A DNA stretch of 64,000 bases from positions 744,001 to 808,000 of the forward strand of contig NZ_JAAVTX010000001.1 of the NCBI RefSeq assembly GCF_012163145.1, written 5' to 3'. The notes beneath the pieces were generated by a model. The model saw only the letters and a program-made list of their open reading frames with translations, ran no database searches and was not told the origin of the DNA. Positions within the stretch are counted from its first letter, which is position 1. Each line of letters starts with the position of its first letter. This DNA comes from Falsiroseomonas frigidaquae (lineage in GTDB: Bacteria > Pseudomonadota > Alphaproteobacteria > Acetobacterales > Acetobacteraceae). Both the position numbers and the translations under genes were made by a program. This document shows, piece after piece, positions 25,742 to 34,087 of the stretch.

Positions 25742-26590
25742 ATGTCCGCCAGCGCGACAGCAGGCCCGCGCCGCGCCGGCGGGATCAGCGGCACCGCGGT
25801 GGGGCTGACGATCCTCGCCGCCGCGCTGCTGGTCGCCATCCTTGGGCCCATGCTGGTGCCGCATGACCCGCTGGTGCAGGAACTGGCGGCGCGCAACGCG
25901 CCGCCGGATGCCCTGCACTGGCTGGGCCGGGATCATCTGGGGCGGGACATCCTTGCCCGCCTCGCGGCCGGCACGCGCATCTCCCTCGCGGTCGCGCTGG
26001 GCGCGACGCTGCTGGCGGTGCTGGTCGGAGCCGGTCTGGGGCTGGCGGCGGAGGCGCTGGGGCGCTGGCCGTCCTTCCTCGTCTTCGGCGCCTTCGACAT
26101 GGTGCGCGCCCTGCCATCGATCCTGCTGGCGCTGACCCTGATGGTGGCGCTGGGCGTCGGCATGGCGCCGCTGATCCTGGCGCTCGGCATCGCCTTCGCG
26201 CCGCATATGGCGCTGGTCGCGCGCGCCGCCTGGCGGCGCGAAAGCGCGGCGGGCTATGTCGCCGCGGCGCGGGTTATGGGCGCCGCGCCGCTGGCGACGC
26301 TGCGGCGGCATGTGCTGCCCAATATCGCCGGCGCGCTGGTGACGCAGGCCTCCATCATCATGCCGCGCGCCATCACCACCGAAAGCGTGCTGTCCTTCTT
26401 CGGCCTGGGCGTCGCACCGGAAACGCCGAGCTGGGGCCGCATGATCTCCGGCGCCACCCGCTTCGCCGAGGCCGCGCCGCATGCCGTGCTGGCGCCGGTA
26501 CTGGCGCTGTGCCTGGTGACGCTGGGCTTCGCCCTGGCCGGGGACCGGCTGCGCCTGGCGCTGGACCCGCTGCGGGAGCGCGGCCAATGA
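25742..26590 (+). CDS. ABC transporter permease, DppC type
   Basis: A 282-residue inner-membrane permease with the order typical of DppC: a single N-terminal helix, H-W-L-G-R-D-H-L-G-R-D-I-L near 60, and five further helices. The EAA loop that docks with the ATPase reads Y-V-A-A-A-R-V-M-G-A near 175. It follows the binding-protein gene directly and overlaps the next permease gene (ATGA). The operon has the order binding protein, DppC, DppB, ATPase, with the two permeases reversed compared with classical dpp. Confidence 0.92.
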   Translation: MSASATAGPRRAGGISGTAVGLTILAAALLVAILGPMLVPHDPLVQELAARNAPPDALHWLGRDHLGRDILARLAAGTRISLAVALGATLLAVLVGAGLGLAAEALGRWPSFLVFGAFDMVRALPSILLALTLMVALGVGMAPLILALGIAFAPHMALVARAAWRRESAAGYVAAARVMGAAPLATLRRHVLPNIAGALVTQASIIMPRAITTESVLSFFGLGVAPETPSWGRMISGATRFAEAAPHAVLAPVLALCLVTLGFALAGDRLRLALDPLRERGQ

Positions 26591-27498
26591 GCCTCGCCAT
26601 GCGGGCCGGGCTGGGCCTGGCGCGACAAGCCATGCTGCTGGCAGGCATCGCCATCGCGGTGTTCCTGCTGATCCGCATCGTCCCCGGCGACGTGGTGGAT
26701 TCCATGGCGCTGGAAGGCAGCCTGGACGAGGAGGCGATCGCGCAGCTGCGCGCCGATCTCGGCCTCGATGCCGGGACGTTGACCCAGTTCGGCATCTGGG
26801 CCGGGCGGGTGCTGCAAGGCGATTTCGGCAATTCGCTGCGCTTCGACATGCCGGTGGCGGATCTGATCCTGGCCGCGGTGCCGACCACGATCGGCCTCGC
26901 CACGCTGGCGCTGGCATTCGGCATGGCGCTGGGCATCGGTCTGGCGACCGCGGCGGTGCTCTGGCCGCGCTCGGTCCTGCCGGCGCTGGTCGAGGCGCTG
27001 AACCTGTGGTCGATCGCCCTGCCGACCTTCTGCCTGGGCCTGGGTTCCATCCTGCTGTTCTCGGTCGGGCTGGGCTGGCTGCCGGTGATCGAGCAATGGC
27101 TGTCGCCGGTCGCCATCCTTGGCCTCGACATCGCGGGCCAGGTGGCCAAGCCGTTGCATGAGGATCTGAAGGAAGCCGCGACCGCCGCCCATATCCGCAC
27201 CGCCCGCGCCAAGGGGCTGTCGCCCGCGCGCATCGTGCTGCGGCACCTGCTGCCGAACGCGCTGACCACGGTGGTGGCGCTGGGCGGCCTGATCCTCGCC
27301 GGCATGATCGGCGGCGCGCTGACCATGGAGGTGCTGTTCGGCCTGCCGGGCCTCGGCACGCTGGCCTTCCAGGCGGTGTCCGGCCGTGACTACCCGGTGA
27401 TCCAGGCGGTGGTGCTGGTCTTCGCTGCCGGCGTCGTGCTGGTGAACTGGCTGGCCGACCTGGCCCAGCGTGCCCTGGACCCGAGGCTGCGCCGATGA
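26587..27498 (+). CDS. ABC transporter permease, DppB type
   Basis: A 303-residue inner-membrane permease of the DppB type. The first helix is followed by I-V-P-G-D-V-V-D, matching the usual R-L-x-P-G-D. The coupling loop reads H-I-R-T-A-R-A-K-G-L-S near 203, and H-L-L-P-N-A follows. The start at 26587 overlaps the DppC-type gene by four bases; the longer open frame upstream lies inside that gene. It overlaps the ATPase gene in the same way. Confidence 0.92.
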   Translation: MSLAMRAGLGLARQAMLLAGIAIAVFLLIRIVPGDVVDSMALEGSLDEEAIAQLRADLGLDAGTLTQFGIWAGRVLQGDFGNSLRFDMPVADLILAAVPTTIGLATLALAFGMALGIGLATAAVLWPRSVLPALVEALNLWSIALPTFCLGLGSILLFSVGLGWLPVIEQWLSPVAILGLDIAGQVAKPLHEDLKEAATAAHIRTARAKGLSPARIVLRHLLPNALTTVVALGGLILAGMIGGALTMEVLFGLPGLGTLAFQAVSGRDYPVIQAVVLVFAAGVVLVNWLADLAQRALDPRLRR

Positions 27499-29150
27499 CC
27501 GAAACCACACTGGTTGAACTGCGCGACTTCCGGGTGCGCTTCGGCGCGGCGGTCGCGGTGCAGGACGTGTCCCTGACCCTGCGACGCGGCGAGACCCTGG
27601 CGCTGGTCGGCGAAAGCGGCTCCGGCAAGTCGCTGACCGCGCTCGGCATCGCCGGGCTGTCGCCGCCGGCGGCGCTGCTGTCCGGGAGCCTGCGGATCGA
27701 GGGGCGGGAGATGCTGGGCGCGCCGGAGCGCGATTGGCGCCGGCTGCGCGGGGCCCGCATCGGCATGGTGTTCCAGGATGCGATGGGCAGCCTCAACCCC
27801 GCCATGCGGATCGGCACGCAGATCGCGGAAGTGATGGAAGCGCATCTGCGCCTGCCGCGCACCGAGGTCGCGCGCCGCGTGCTGGAAGCGCTGGAGGAGG
27901 TCGGGCTGCCCAATCCGCGGGACAAGGCCGCCGCCTTCCCGCACCAGCTTTCCGGCGGCCAGCAGCAGCGCGTGATGATCGCCATGGCGCTGGCCGCGGA
28001 CCCGGCCCTGCTGATCGCCGATGAGCCCACCACCGCGCTGGATGCCACGGTGCAGGCGCAGATCCTGGCCCTGCTGGTGGCGCTGCAGGCACGCCGCGGG
28101 CTGGCGATGCTGTTCGTCTCGCATGACCTGGCGGTGGTCGAGGGCATCGCCCAGCGCGTGGCGGTGATGCAGCACGGCCGCATCGTGGAGGAAGGGCCGA
28201 CGGCAAGGGTGTTTGCCGCGCCGACGCATGCCTATACCGCGGCGCTGCTGGCCAGCCGGCCAGGACCGGTGGCGCCGGCCGTGGCCGGTGATGCGGCGGC
28301 GGTTCCGGCGCTGGAGGTCCGCGACCTCGCCGTGGTGTTCCGCGCGCATCGGCTGGGCGGCGTGCCGCTGCGCGCGGTGGACGGCGTCTCGCTGCGGATC
28401 GCGCCCGGCGAGGCGCTCGGCCTGGTCGGCGAGAGCGGCTCGGGCAAGAGCACGCTGGCGCGCACCGCCGTCGGGCTGGCCGTGCCGGCGGCGGGGAGCA
28501 TCCGCGTCTTCGGCCGCGATCCGATGACCGGGGAGCGCCGCGCCATGGCGCGGACCGTGCAGATGGTGTTCCAGGACGCCGCCGGCAGCCTGAACCCGCG
28601 CCTGACCATCGCCGCCATCCTGGCGGAGCCGCTGGCGGTGCATGCGCTGTGCCCAATGGACCAGCGCCGCCACCACGCGGCGCGGCTGCTGGAGGAGGTG
28701 GGCCTGCCGGCCGCGCATCTGGACCGCTATCCGCACCAGCTTTCCGGCGGCCAGCGCCAGCGCGTCGCCATCGCCCGCGCGCTGGCGGTCAATCCGCGCC
28801 TGCTGGTCTGCGACGAGCCGGTCTCGGCGCTGGACATGACGGTGCAGGCGCAGGTGCTGGACCTGCTCGCCCGCATCCGTCGTGAACGTGGCCTGGCGCT
28901 GCTGTTCATCGGCCATGACCTGGAGGCGGTGGGCGCCGTCTCCGACCGGATCGCGGTGATGAAGGATGGCCGCGTGGTCGAGATCGGCACCGCCGAGGCG
29001 GTGCTGCGCAGGCCCGTCACCGCCTATGCCCAGGCGCTGGTCGCCGCCATGCCGCGACGGCTGGCGCGTGGCGGCGATGCCGCCGCAACCAGGCCGGCAC
29101 CCGCATCGGAAGGCGCCCATGCCCGGGCTCCGGCCGCCGCGGGGATGTGA
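27495..29150 (+). CDS. two-domain ABC ATPase (DppD-DppF fusion)
   Basis: A 551-residue protein with two complete ATPase domains, each equal to one of DppD and DppF. Domain 1 has Walker A G-E-S-G-S-G-K-S at 39 to 46, signature L-S-G-G-Q-Q-Q-R at 152 to 159 and Walker B L-L-I-A-D-E-P. Domain 2 repeats G-E-S-G-S-G-K-S, L-S-G-G-Q-R-Q-R and L-L-V-C-D-E-P. The last 30 residues are Ala/Pro-rich. It overlaps the permease gene (ATGA) and ends the operon. Both sites look competent, so one polypeptide would energise the importer. Confidence 0.93.
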   Translation: MTETTLVELRDFRVRFGAAVAVQDVSLTLRRGETLALVGESGSGKSLTALGIAGLSPPAALLSGSLRIEGREMLGAPERDWRRLRGARIGMVFQDAMGSLNPAMRIGTQIAEVMEAHLRLPRTEVARRVLEALEEVGLPNPRDKAAAFPHQLSGGQQQRVMIAMALAADPALLIADEPTTALDATVQAQILALLVALQARRGLAMLFVSHDLAVVEGIAQRVAVMQHGRIVEEGPTARVFAAPTHAYTAALLASRPGPVAPAVAGDAAAVPALEVRDLAVVFRAHRLGGVPLRAVDGVSLRIAPGEALGLVGESGSGKSTLARTAVGLAVPAAGSIRVFGRDPMTGERRAMARTVQMVFQDAAGSLNPRLTIAAILAEPLAVHALCPMDQRRHHAARLLEEVGLPAAHLDRYPHQLSGGQRQRVAIARALAVNPRLLVCDEPVSALDMTVQAQVLDLLARIRRERGLALLFIGHDLEAVGAVSDRIAVMKDGRVVEIGTAEAVLRRPVTAYAQALVAAMPRRLARGGDAAATRPAPASEGAHARAPAAAGM

Positions 29151-29193
29151 GGCCGCCTCGGCCGGCCATCGGTTAAATGCGCGGAAGCGGGCG

Positions 29194-30378
29194 CTACGCT
29201 TCCATGGCGGCCAGCAGCGCCTCCGAGGGCTCCACCCCCAGGCCGGGTCCGTCCGGCAGCGTGTAGAAGCCGGCCTCGCATTGCATGTGGCTGCTGCCGG
29301 TAGGGCGGGTCAGGCGCAGGTTCGGGTCGAAGATGCTGTGCTGGTATTCATGCCAGGGCAGCTTCTGCTGGGCGCTGGCGGCCTGCAGGCTGGCCGCCAT
29401 GAACAGGCCGATACCGATGGCCGCATGCGGCATGATCGCAACGTGGTGCGCGTGGCACAGCGCGCCGATTCGGGAAAATTCGGTGATGCCGGTATGGCCC
29501 ATCTCCGGCTGGCCGATCGCCATGCATCGCTGCTGCAGGCGCGGCAGCCATTCGAAGACGGTGCGCAGTTCCTCGCCGAGTGCGATCGGCACGCCGACGC
29601 CGCGCGCGACTTCCGCGACGCCCGCGATATCCTCCGGCGCGCAGGGCGCCTCGGCGAAGGCGAGGCCGTGCGGTTCCAGGCGGCGGATCAGGCGGATCGC
29701 CTCCGCCGCGCTGTTCTTCCAATGCAGGTCGGCCATGATGGCGGCCTTCGGGCCGAGCCCCTCGCGCAGCGCCGCGATCTCCGCCTCCGCACCATCATCG
29801 GCGACGACGGCGGCGAATTTGAAACCGGCGAAGCCGCGCCCCTGCCAGTCCCGCGCGAAGTCCACGCGCTCCGCCAGCGTGGCGCGCGGCAGGCCGGAGA
29901 CATAGGCGGGGATGCGCGCATGGCGCCGCCCGCCCAGCAGGGTGGAGACCGGCACGCCAAGCCGCCGCCCCAGCAGGTCCCACAGCGCGATGTCCACGGC
30001 GGCCAGCGCATCCAGGTAGAAGCCGCCGAAGAAGCCGCGCACGCGCATCAGATCATACAGATCCTCATGGATCATCGCCGGCGCGGAGGGATCCCGGCCT
30101 TCCAGAACCGGCGCCAGCACATCATCCACGATGGCGCGCACGGCTTCCGGCGCGACGATGCCGTAGGTCTCGCCCCAGCCGGTCAGGCCCTGTTCCGTGT
30201 CGATGCGCAGCACGATGCTGCGGTCCTGCGTCGGGTACAGCGTGCGGTTGCCGAGACGGACGATATAGCCGGCGCGGTTGATGAACTCGCCCTCGCGCAG
30301 CGGGCCGAGATAGGGCACCTCGCGCGGGATGGCGATGACATGCGCCGTGACGCGCGTGATCCTGTCAGCGCGCGTCAT
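29194..30378 (-). CDS. enolase-superfamily sugar acid dehydratase-like protein
   Basis: A 394-residue mandelate racemase/muconate lactonising family protein. Metal ligands D217 (M-A-D-L-H), E243 (F-A-E-A-P) and E269 (L-G-E-E-L), the base K187 (G-F-K-F) and H318 (M-P-H-A-A) are all in place. This combination is that of acid-sugar dehydratases, which yield 2-keto-3-deoxy acids. The ATG at 30378 overlaps the aldolase gene stop, so the two are coupled. Together with the lactonase-bearing regulator upstream this makes a lactone, aldonate, keto-deoxy acid, aldol cleavage sequence plausible. The sugar is unknown. Confidence 0.85.
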   Translation of the reverse strand: MTRADRITRVTAHVIAIPREVPYLGPLREGEFINRAGYIVRLGNRTLYPTQDRSIVLRIDTEQGLTGWGETYGIVAPEAVRAIVDDVLAPVLEGRDPSAPAMIHEDLYDLMRVRGFFGGFYLDALAAVDIALWDLLGRRLGVPVSTLLGGRRHARIPAYVSGLPRATLAERVDFARDWQGRGFAGFKFAAVVADDGAEAEIAALREGLGPKAAIMADLHWKNSAAEAIRLIRRLEPHGLAFAEAPCAPEDIAGVAEVARGVGVPIALGEELRTVFEWLPRLQQRCMAIGQPEMGHTGITEFSRIGALCHAHHVAIMPHAAIGIGLFMAASLQAASAQQKLPWHEYQHSIFDPNLRLTRPTGSSHMQCEAGFYTLPDGPGLGVEPSEALLAAMEA

Positions 30379-31286
30379 CGCGGCCGGTGCATCGTCATGC
30401 AGCTGGCCGCGGTGGCGATGAGTTCCCCGATCTGCGCCAGATCGCCCGCATCGAATTTCGGCCCGGCCGCCCGCGCACCGATGTGCTCCAGAAGGCCGCG
30501 CCGCCGCAGCACGTCCTTGGTGGCGCGCACGCGGAAATTCATCTGGAACAGCAGCAGCGGCAGCGTCTCGGTGTAGATGCGCCGCGCCTTCGCCTTGTCG
30601 CCGGCGCGCCACGCCTTCCACAGCGCCGCATGGACATCGGCGATTTCCAGCGCCGGCATGGTGCCGTTGGCGCCCCGCGCCAGCTCATCCAGCACGAAGC
30701 GCGCGCCGGCGCCGCCCATCACGCCATCCAGCCCACCCTGCGCTGCGGCCAGGATGCGGGTGACGTGCTGGCCGCAGGGCAAAGTCTCCTCCTTCACGTA
30801 GCGGATCGCGGGCACCGCCGCCGCCACCGCCGCCACCGCTTCCGGCGACAGCGCCGCGCCATTCGGGGCCGGCGCGTTCTGCAGCATGATCACCAGGCCC
30901 GGCGCCGCATCCGCCACCGCCGTGAAGAAGGCGACCTGCTTCGCGACATCCTGGCCGGCCTGCGGCGGCGCCATGATCATGGCGCAGACGGCGCCGACCG
31001 CCATGCCCTCCCGCGCCCGCGCGGCGCTCTCGGCCGGATCGGCATGGGACGCACCGACGATGAAGGGCAGCCGCCCCGCGAGATGCGCGCCGAGCACGGC
31101 GACCATCTGCCCGCGCTCGGCCGCGCTCAGCGTCTCCACCTCGCTCGCCATGCCGGGGAACACCACGCCATCGACGCCCGCTTCCACGGCGAAGTCGATC
31201 AGCCGCCGGAACGCCGCCTCATCCACCGCATCCTCCGCGGTGAAGGGTGTCGGCAGAACCGGGAAGACACCCGAGAGCCTGTGCAT
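30375..31286 (-). CDS. dihydrodipicolinate synthase family aldolase
   Basis: A 303-residue TIM-barrel class I aldolase/lyase. The Schiff-base lysine is K165 in R-Y-V-K-E-E. The catalytic tyrosine of the usual Y-N-x-P motif is replaced: the segment reads L-Q-N-A-P with Gln at 136. The family's G-x-x-G-E near 45 is also altered (P-G-M-A-S-E). So it is not a lysine-biosynthetic DapA; 2-keto-3-deoxy acid aldolases or dehydratases of sugar acids are closer guesses. It lies 12 bases after the IclR-SMP30 gene and overlaps the dehydratase gene, and GAGGA precedes its start. Confidence 0.85.
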   Translation of the reverse strand: MHRLSGVFPVLPTPFTAEDAVDEAAFRRLIDFAVEAGVDGVVFPGMASEVETLSAAERGQMVAVLGAHLAGRLPFIVGASHADPAESAARAREGMAVGAVCAMIMAPPQAGQDVAKQVAFFTAVADAAPGLVIMLQNAPAPNGAALSPEAVAAVAAAVPAIRYVKEETLPCGQHVTRILAAAQGGLDGVMGGAGARFVLDELARGANGTMPALEIADVHAALWKAWRAGDKAKARRIYTETLPLLLFQMNFRVRATKDVLRRRGLLEHIGARAAGPKFDAGDLAQIGELIATAASCMTMHRPR

Positions 31287-31298
31287 GGAAGAAGATCC

Positions 31299-33008
31299 TC
31301 AGCCGTTGAAGGACGGTTCGGGCAGGCCGCGCGGGCCGCCAATTTCGATGGCGAAGACGGAACCGGAAAGCGGCGCCTCCGCGAGTTCCGCGGCGGACAG
31401 CCGCACGCGGGCACTGGTGACGAACAGCGTGGCAAGGTCGGGGCCACCGAAGGCGCAGCTGGTGGGGCGCGGCACGGGCAGGTTCACGGCGCGGTCCAGC
31501 GTGCCATCCGGCCGGTAGCGCGCGACGCGCCAGCCATCCCACAGCGCCACCCAGACGCAGCCCTCCGCATCCACCGTCAGCCCATCCGGCACGCCCTCCC
31601 CCTCCGCGAAGGCGACGAAGGGGCGGCGGTTGGCGACGGTGCCGGCGGCGAGGTCGAAATCGAACACGTCGATGCGCCGCCGGCCGCTATCGGCCAGGTA
31701 CAGCCGCGCATCATCCGGGCTGAAGCCGATGCCGTTCGCCACATGCAGCCCCGCCTGCATCACCCGCACCTGGCCCGCCGCATCGATGCGATGCAGCGCG
31801 CCGGCATCCGGCGTGGAATCCAGCGCCAGGGAACCCACCCAGAAGCGCCCGGCGCGATCGCATTTCCCATCGTTCAGCCGCAGCGAGGCGCCCTCCGCGA
31901 TCGGCGCCGCCACCACCCGGCCGAGCCCCGCCGCATCCAGCAGCCGCAGGCCGGACCGCGCGGCGGCGACCAGCCCGCCGCCCTGCCGCGGCGCCAGCGC
32001 CGCGACCAGCTCCTCCACCGGAATCACGGCATCCTCGCCGGTCGCGGGATCGCTGACATGCACGGCGGGCGCCAGGATATCGACCCAGTGCAGCCGGCCT
32101 TCATGCCAGAGCGGCCCCTCGCCCAGCAGCGCCTCGGCCCGCACCGCAAGTCGCACGCCCTCGGACACGCTGGCGGGGCGCGGCGCCACCGTCAGCGTCA
32201 TGGCGGATTGGGCGGCGTTGCCGGAGATGCGGCGCGCCGCCTCCATCACCTCCCGCCCCAGCGCATGCAGCCGCGCCTCGCCCAGCCGGAAGGCGGGGCC
32301 GACGAGGCAGATGGTGCCGAGCGGCCGCGCGCGGCGGTCCAGCACCGCGGCGGCCACCGCATTCACCCCGGCGGCGGCTTCCTCCAGCGACAGCGCGTAG
32401 CCGCGTGCCGCGACCAGCGCCAATTCGCGCTCCAGCGCCGGCTGGTCCGTGATGCTGCGCGGGCCGGGGGCGGCAAGCGGCATCAGCCGCTCCATCAGCA
32501 CGCGGCGCTCGGCGGCCGGAAGCTGCGCCAGCATCGCCTTGCCGCAGGCGCTCGCATGCGGCAGGGCGCGGGCGCCGACGCGGTTCACCAGGCGCACCGC
32601 CTCCTGCTCCGTATCGCGCTGGTCGACATAGAGCACGCCATCGCCATCCAGCACGGCCAGCCGCGCGGTCTCGCCGGCAAGGCGCGCCAGGCGCTCCAGC
32701 TCCGGCGCCGCGGTGGCGCGCAGGTCAAAACCGTCCCAGACCCGATGCGCCATCTCCAGGAAACGGGCGCCGAGTGCGTAGGTCTGCGTCGCCGGCTCAT
32801 GCCGCAGCAGCCGCGCCTCCACCAGCGCGGCCAGGATGCGGTGCGCGGTGGGGCGGGCGAGGCCGGCGCGGTCGGCGATCTCGGCGAAGCGCAGCGGCGC
32901 GGGCGCGTCGGCCACCAGGCCGAGCAGCGCGATGCCGCGGGTCAGCGCCTGGGTGCCGGGCACCGAGGCTGCTTCCTCCTCCACCTCCGCCGGTCTGCTG
33001 CGCGCCAT
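31299..33008 (-). CDS. IclR regulator fused to SMP-30/gluconolactonase domain
   Basis: A 569-residue fusion. Residues about 20 to 80 form an IclR winged helix (F-A-E-I-A-D-R-A-G-L-A-R-P-T-A-H-R-I-L) and about 85 to 262 the IclR effector domain. From about 290 to the end is a complete SMP-30 beta-propeller with all four metal-site residues: E297, N379, N425 and D475. Both halves look functional. The ATG at 33008 is chosen because GGGGAG lies 5 bases upstream. It is the first gene of the aldolase-dehydratase operon and divergent from two tctC genes, with a perfect IclR-like palindrome between. I infer a regulator that hydrolyses, or senses, the lactone of the pathway it controls. Confidence 0.9.
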   Translation of the reverse strand: MARSRPAEVEEEAASVPGTQALTRGIALLGLVADAPAPLRFAEIADRAGLARPTAHRILAALVEARLLRHEPATQTYALGARFLEMAHRVWDGFDLRATAAPELERLARLAGETARLAVLDGDGVLYVDQRDTEQEAVRLVNRVGARALPHASACGKAMLAQLPAAERRVLMERLMPLAAPGPRSITDQPALERELALVAARGYALSLEEAAAGVNAVAAAVLDRRARPLGTICLVGPAFRLGEARLHALGREVMEAARRISGNAAQSAMTLTVAPRPASVSEGVRLAVRAEALLGEGPLWHEGRLHWVDILAPAVHVSDPATGEDAVIPVEELVAALAPRQGGGLVAAARSGLRLLDAAGLGRVVAAPIAEGASLRLNDGKCDRAGRFWVGSLALDSTPDAGALHRIDAAGQVRVMQAGLHVANGIGFSPDDARLYLADSGRRRIDVFDFDLAAGTVANRRPFVAFAEGEGVPDGLTVDAEGCVWVALWDGWRVARYRPDGTLDRAVNLPVPRPTSCAFGGPDLATLFVTSARVRLSAAELAEAPLSGSVFAIEIGGPRGLPEPSFNG

Positions 33009-33020
33009 GAATCTCCCCGA

Positions 33021-33063
33021 TTGACCGCCTTCGGTCGTGTCCATATCGTGGAACCAAGTTCCA
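33021..33063 (+). promoter_or_regulatory. sigma70-like promoter overlapped by IclR-type operator
   Basis: TTGACC (33021-33026) and TATCGT (33044-33049) are 17 bp apart and read towards the tctC gene at 33102. A 15-bp dyad, TGGAACCAAGTTCCA, with perfect 6-bp arms lies at 33049-33063, just after the -10 and over the expected start of transcription. It matches the outer part (TGGAA...TTCCA) of the known E. coli IclR consensus. A repressor bound there would block the tctC promoter and, since the gap is only 93 bp, the divergent regulator gene as well. Confidence 0.6.
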
Positions 33064-33101
33064 AGTCACGCAAGACACCAAGGAACAGGAGGAATTCCCC
33101 C

Positions 33102-34082
33102 ATGCGCCGCCGCCAGCTCGCAGCCCTCGGCCTCGCCGCCCTCGCAGCGCCCCGCCTCGCCCAGGCGCAGGCCGCTTGGCCGAGCCGGCCGGTGCGCTTC
33201 ATCATTCCCTTCCCGCCCGGCGGCGCGGCGGATCTGGTGGGCCGCATGCTGGCGGCGCATTTCCAGCAGGCCTTCGGCCAGGGCTTCGTGGTGGAGAACC
33301 GCGGCGGCGCCGGCAGCGCCATCGGCGTCGATGCGCTGGCTAAGGCGCCGGCGGATGGCACGGCGGTGGGGATGATCAACATCGCCGCCAACGCCATTCT
33401 GCCCGCCGTGCGCAAGGCGCCGCTGCCCTACCGCCCGATCGAGGACTTTTCCGCAATTTCGAACCTCGCGGTGACGCCTGCCTTGCTGCTGGTGAACCCG
33501 CGCAAGCTGCCAGACGTGAAGACGGTGGCGGACCTGGTCGCTACGGCGAAGGCACGGCCGGAGGCGATCAACTTCGGCTCCTCCGGCGTCGGCTCCTCGC
33601 TGCATCTCGGCATGGAGCTGTTCATGGCCAAGGCCGGCATCCGCATGACGCATGTGCCCTTCGCCGGCGGCGGGCCGCTGCTGCAGGCGCTGCTGGCCGG
33701 CACCATCGATGTCTCGCTGGATGTCGCGGCGACGACCACGCAGCTGATCCGCGATGGCCAGATCCGCGCCCTGGCCACCACCGCCCCCGCGCGCATGCCG
33801 GCCTATCCGGACCTGCCGGCGCTGAACGAGACCTATCCGGGTGCGGAACTCGCCTCCTGGCACGGCCTCGCCGCCCCGGCCGGTACGCCCGCGCCGATCC
33901 TGGCGCGGCTGTCGGCGGAAACGCAGGCCTTCCTGCGCAATCCGGAGACGGTGCAGCGCTACACGCAGCTTTCCCTGGAGATGCCGCAGCATACCACGCC
34001 GGCCGATTTCAGCGCCTTCATGGCACGGGAACTCGCGACCTTCCGCGACCTCGCCCGCGCCCAGAACATCGTGGTGGAGTGA
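33102..34082 (+). CDS. TctC/Bug-family solute-binding protein
   Basis: A 326-residue exported Bug protein. M-R-R-R-Q-L-A-A-L-G-L starts a twin-arginine-like signal ending near L-A-Q-A-Q. The mature part has P-S-R-P-V-R-F-I-I-P-F-P-P-G-G-A-A-D and V-V-E-N-R-G-G-A-G. The P-D-G-Y motif is changed to P-A-D-G-T-A. The ATG has an AGGAGG site. It is the first gene after the promoter/operator shared with the IclR-SMP30 fusion and is followed directly by a second tctC gene. It is likely the receptor for the sugar acid or lactone of that system. Confidence 0.93.
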   Translation: MRRRQLAALGLAALAAPRLAQAQAAWPSRPVRFIIPFPPGGAADLVGRMLAAHFQQAFGQGFVVENRGGAGSAIGVDALAKAPADGTAVGMINIAANAILPAVRKAPLPYRPIEDFSAISNLAVTPALLLVNPRKLPDVKTVADLVATAKARPEAINFGSSGVGSSLHLGMELFMAKAGIRMTHVPFAGGGPLLQALLAGTIDVSLDVAATTTQLIRDGQIRALATTAPARMPAYPDLPALNETYPGAELASWHGLAAPAGTPAPILARLSAETQAFLRNPETVQRYTQLSLEMPQHTTPADFSAFMARELATFRDLARAQNIVVE

Positions 34083-34087
34083 CGCGC

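Noticed and set aside
30375-31286. DapA of lysine biosynthesis
   Set aside because: The catalytic tyrosine of the Y-N-x-P motif is replaced by Gln and the gene sits in a sugar acid operon.
30387-33101. Long plus-strand extension in frame with the tctC gene at 33102
   Set aside because: The first 900 residues are antisense to the aldolase and the IclR-SMP30 genes, while the signal peptide and AGGAGG site place the real start at 33102.
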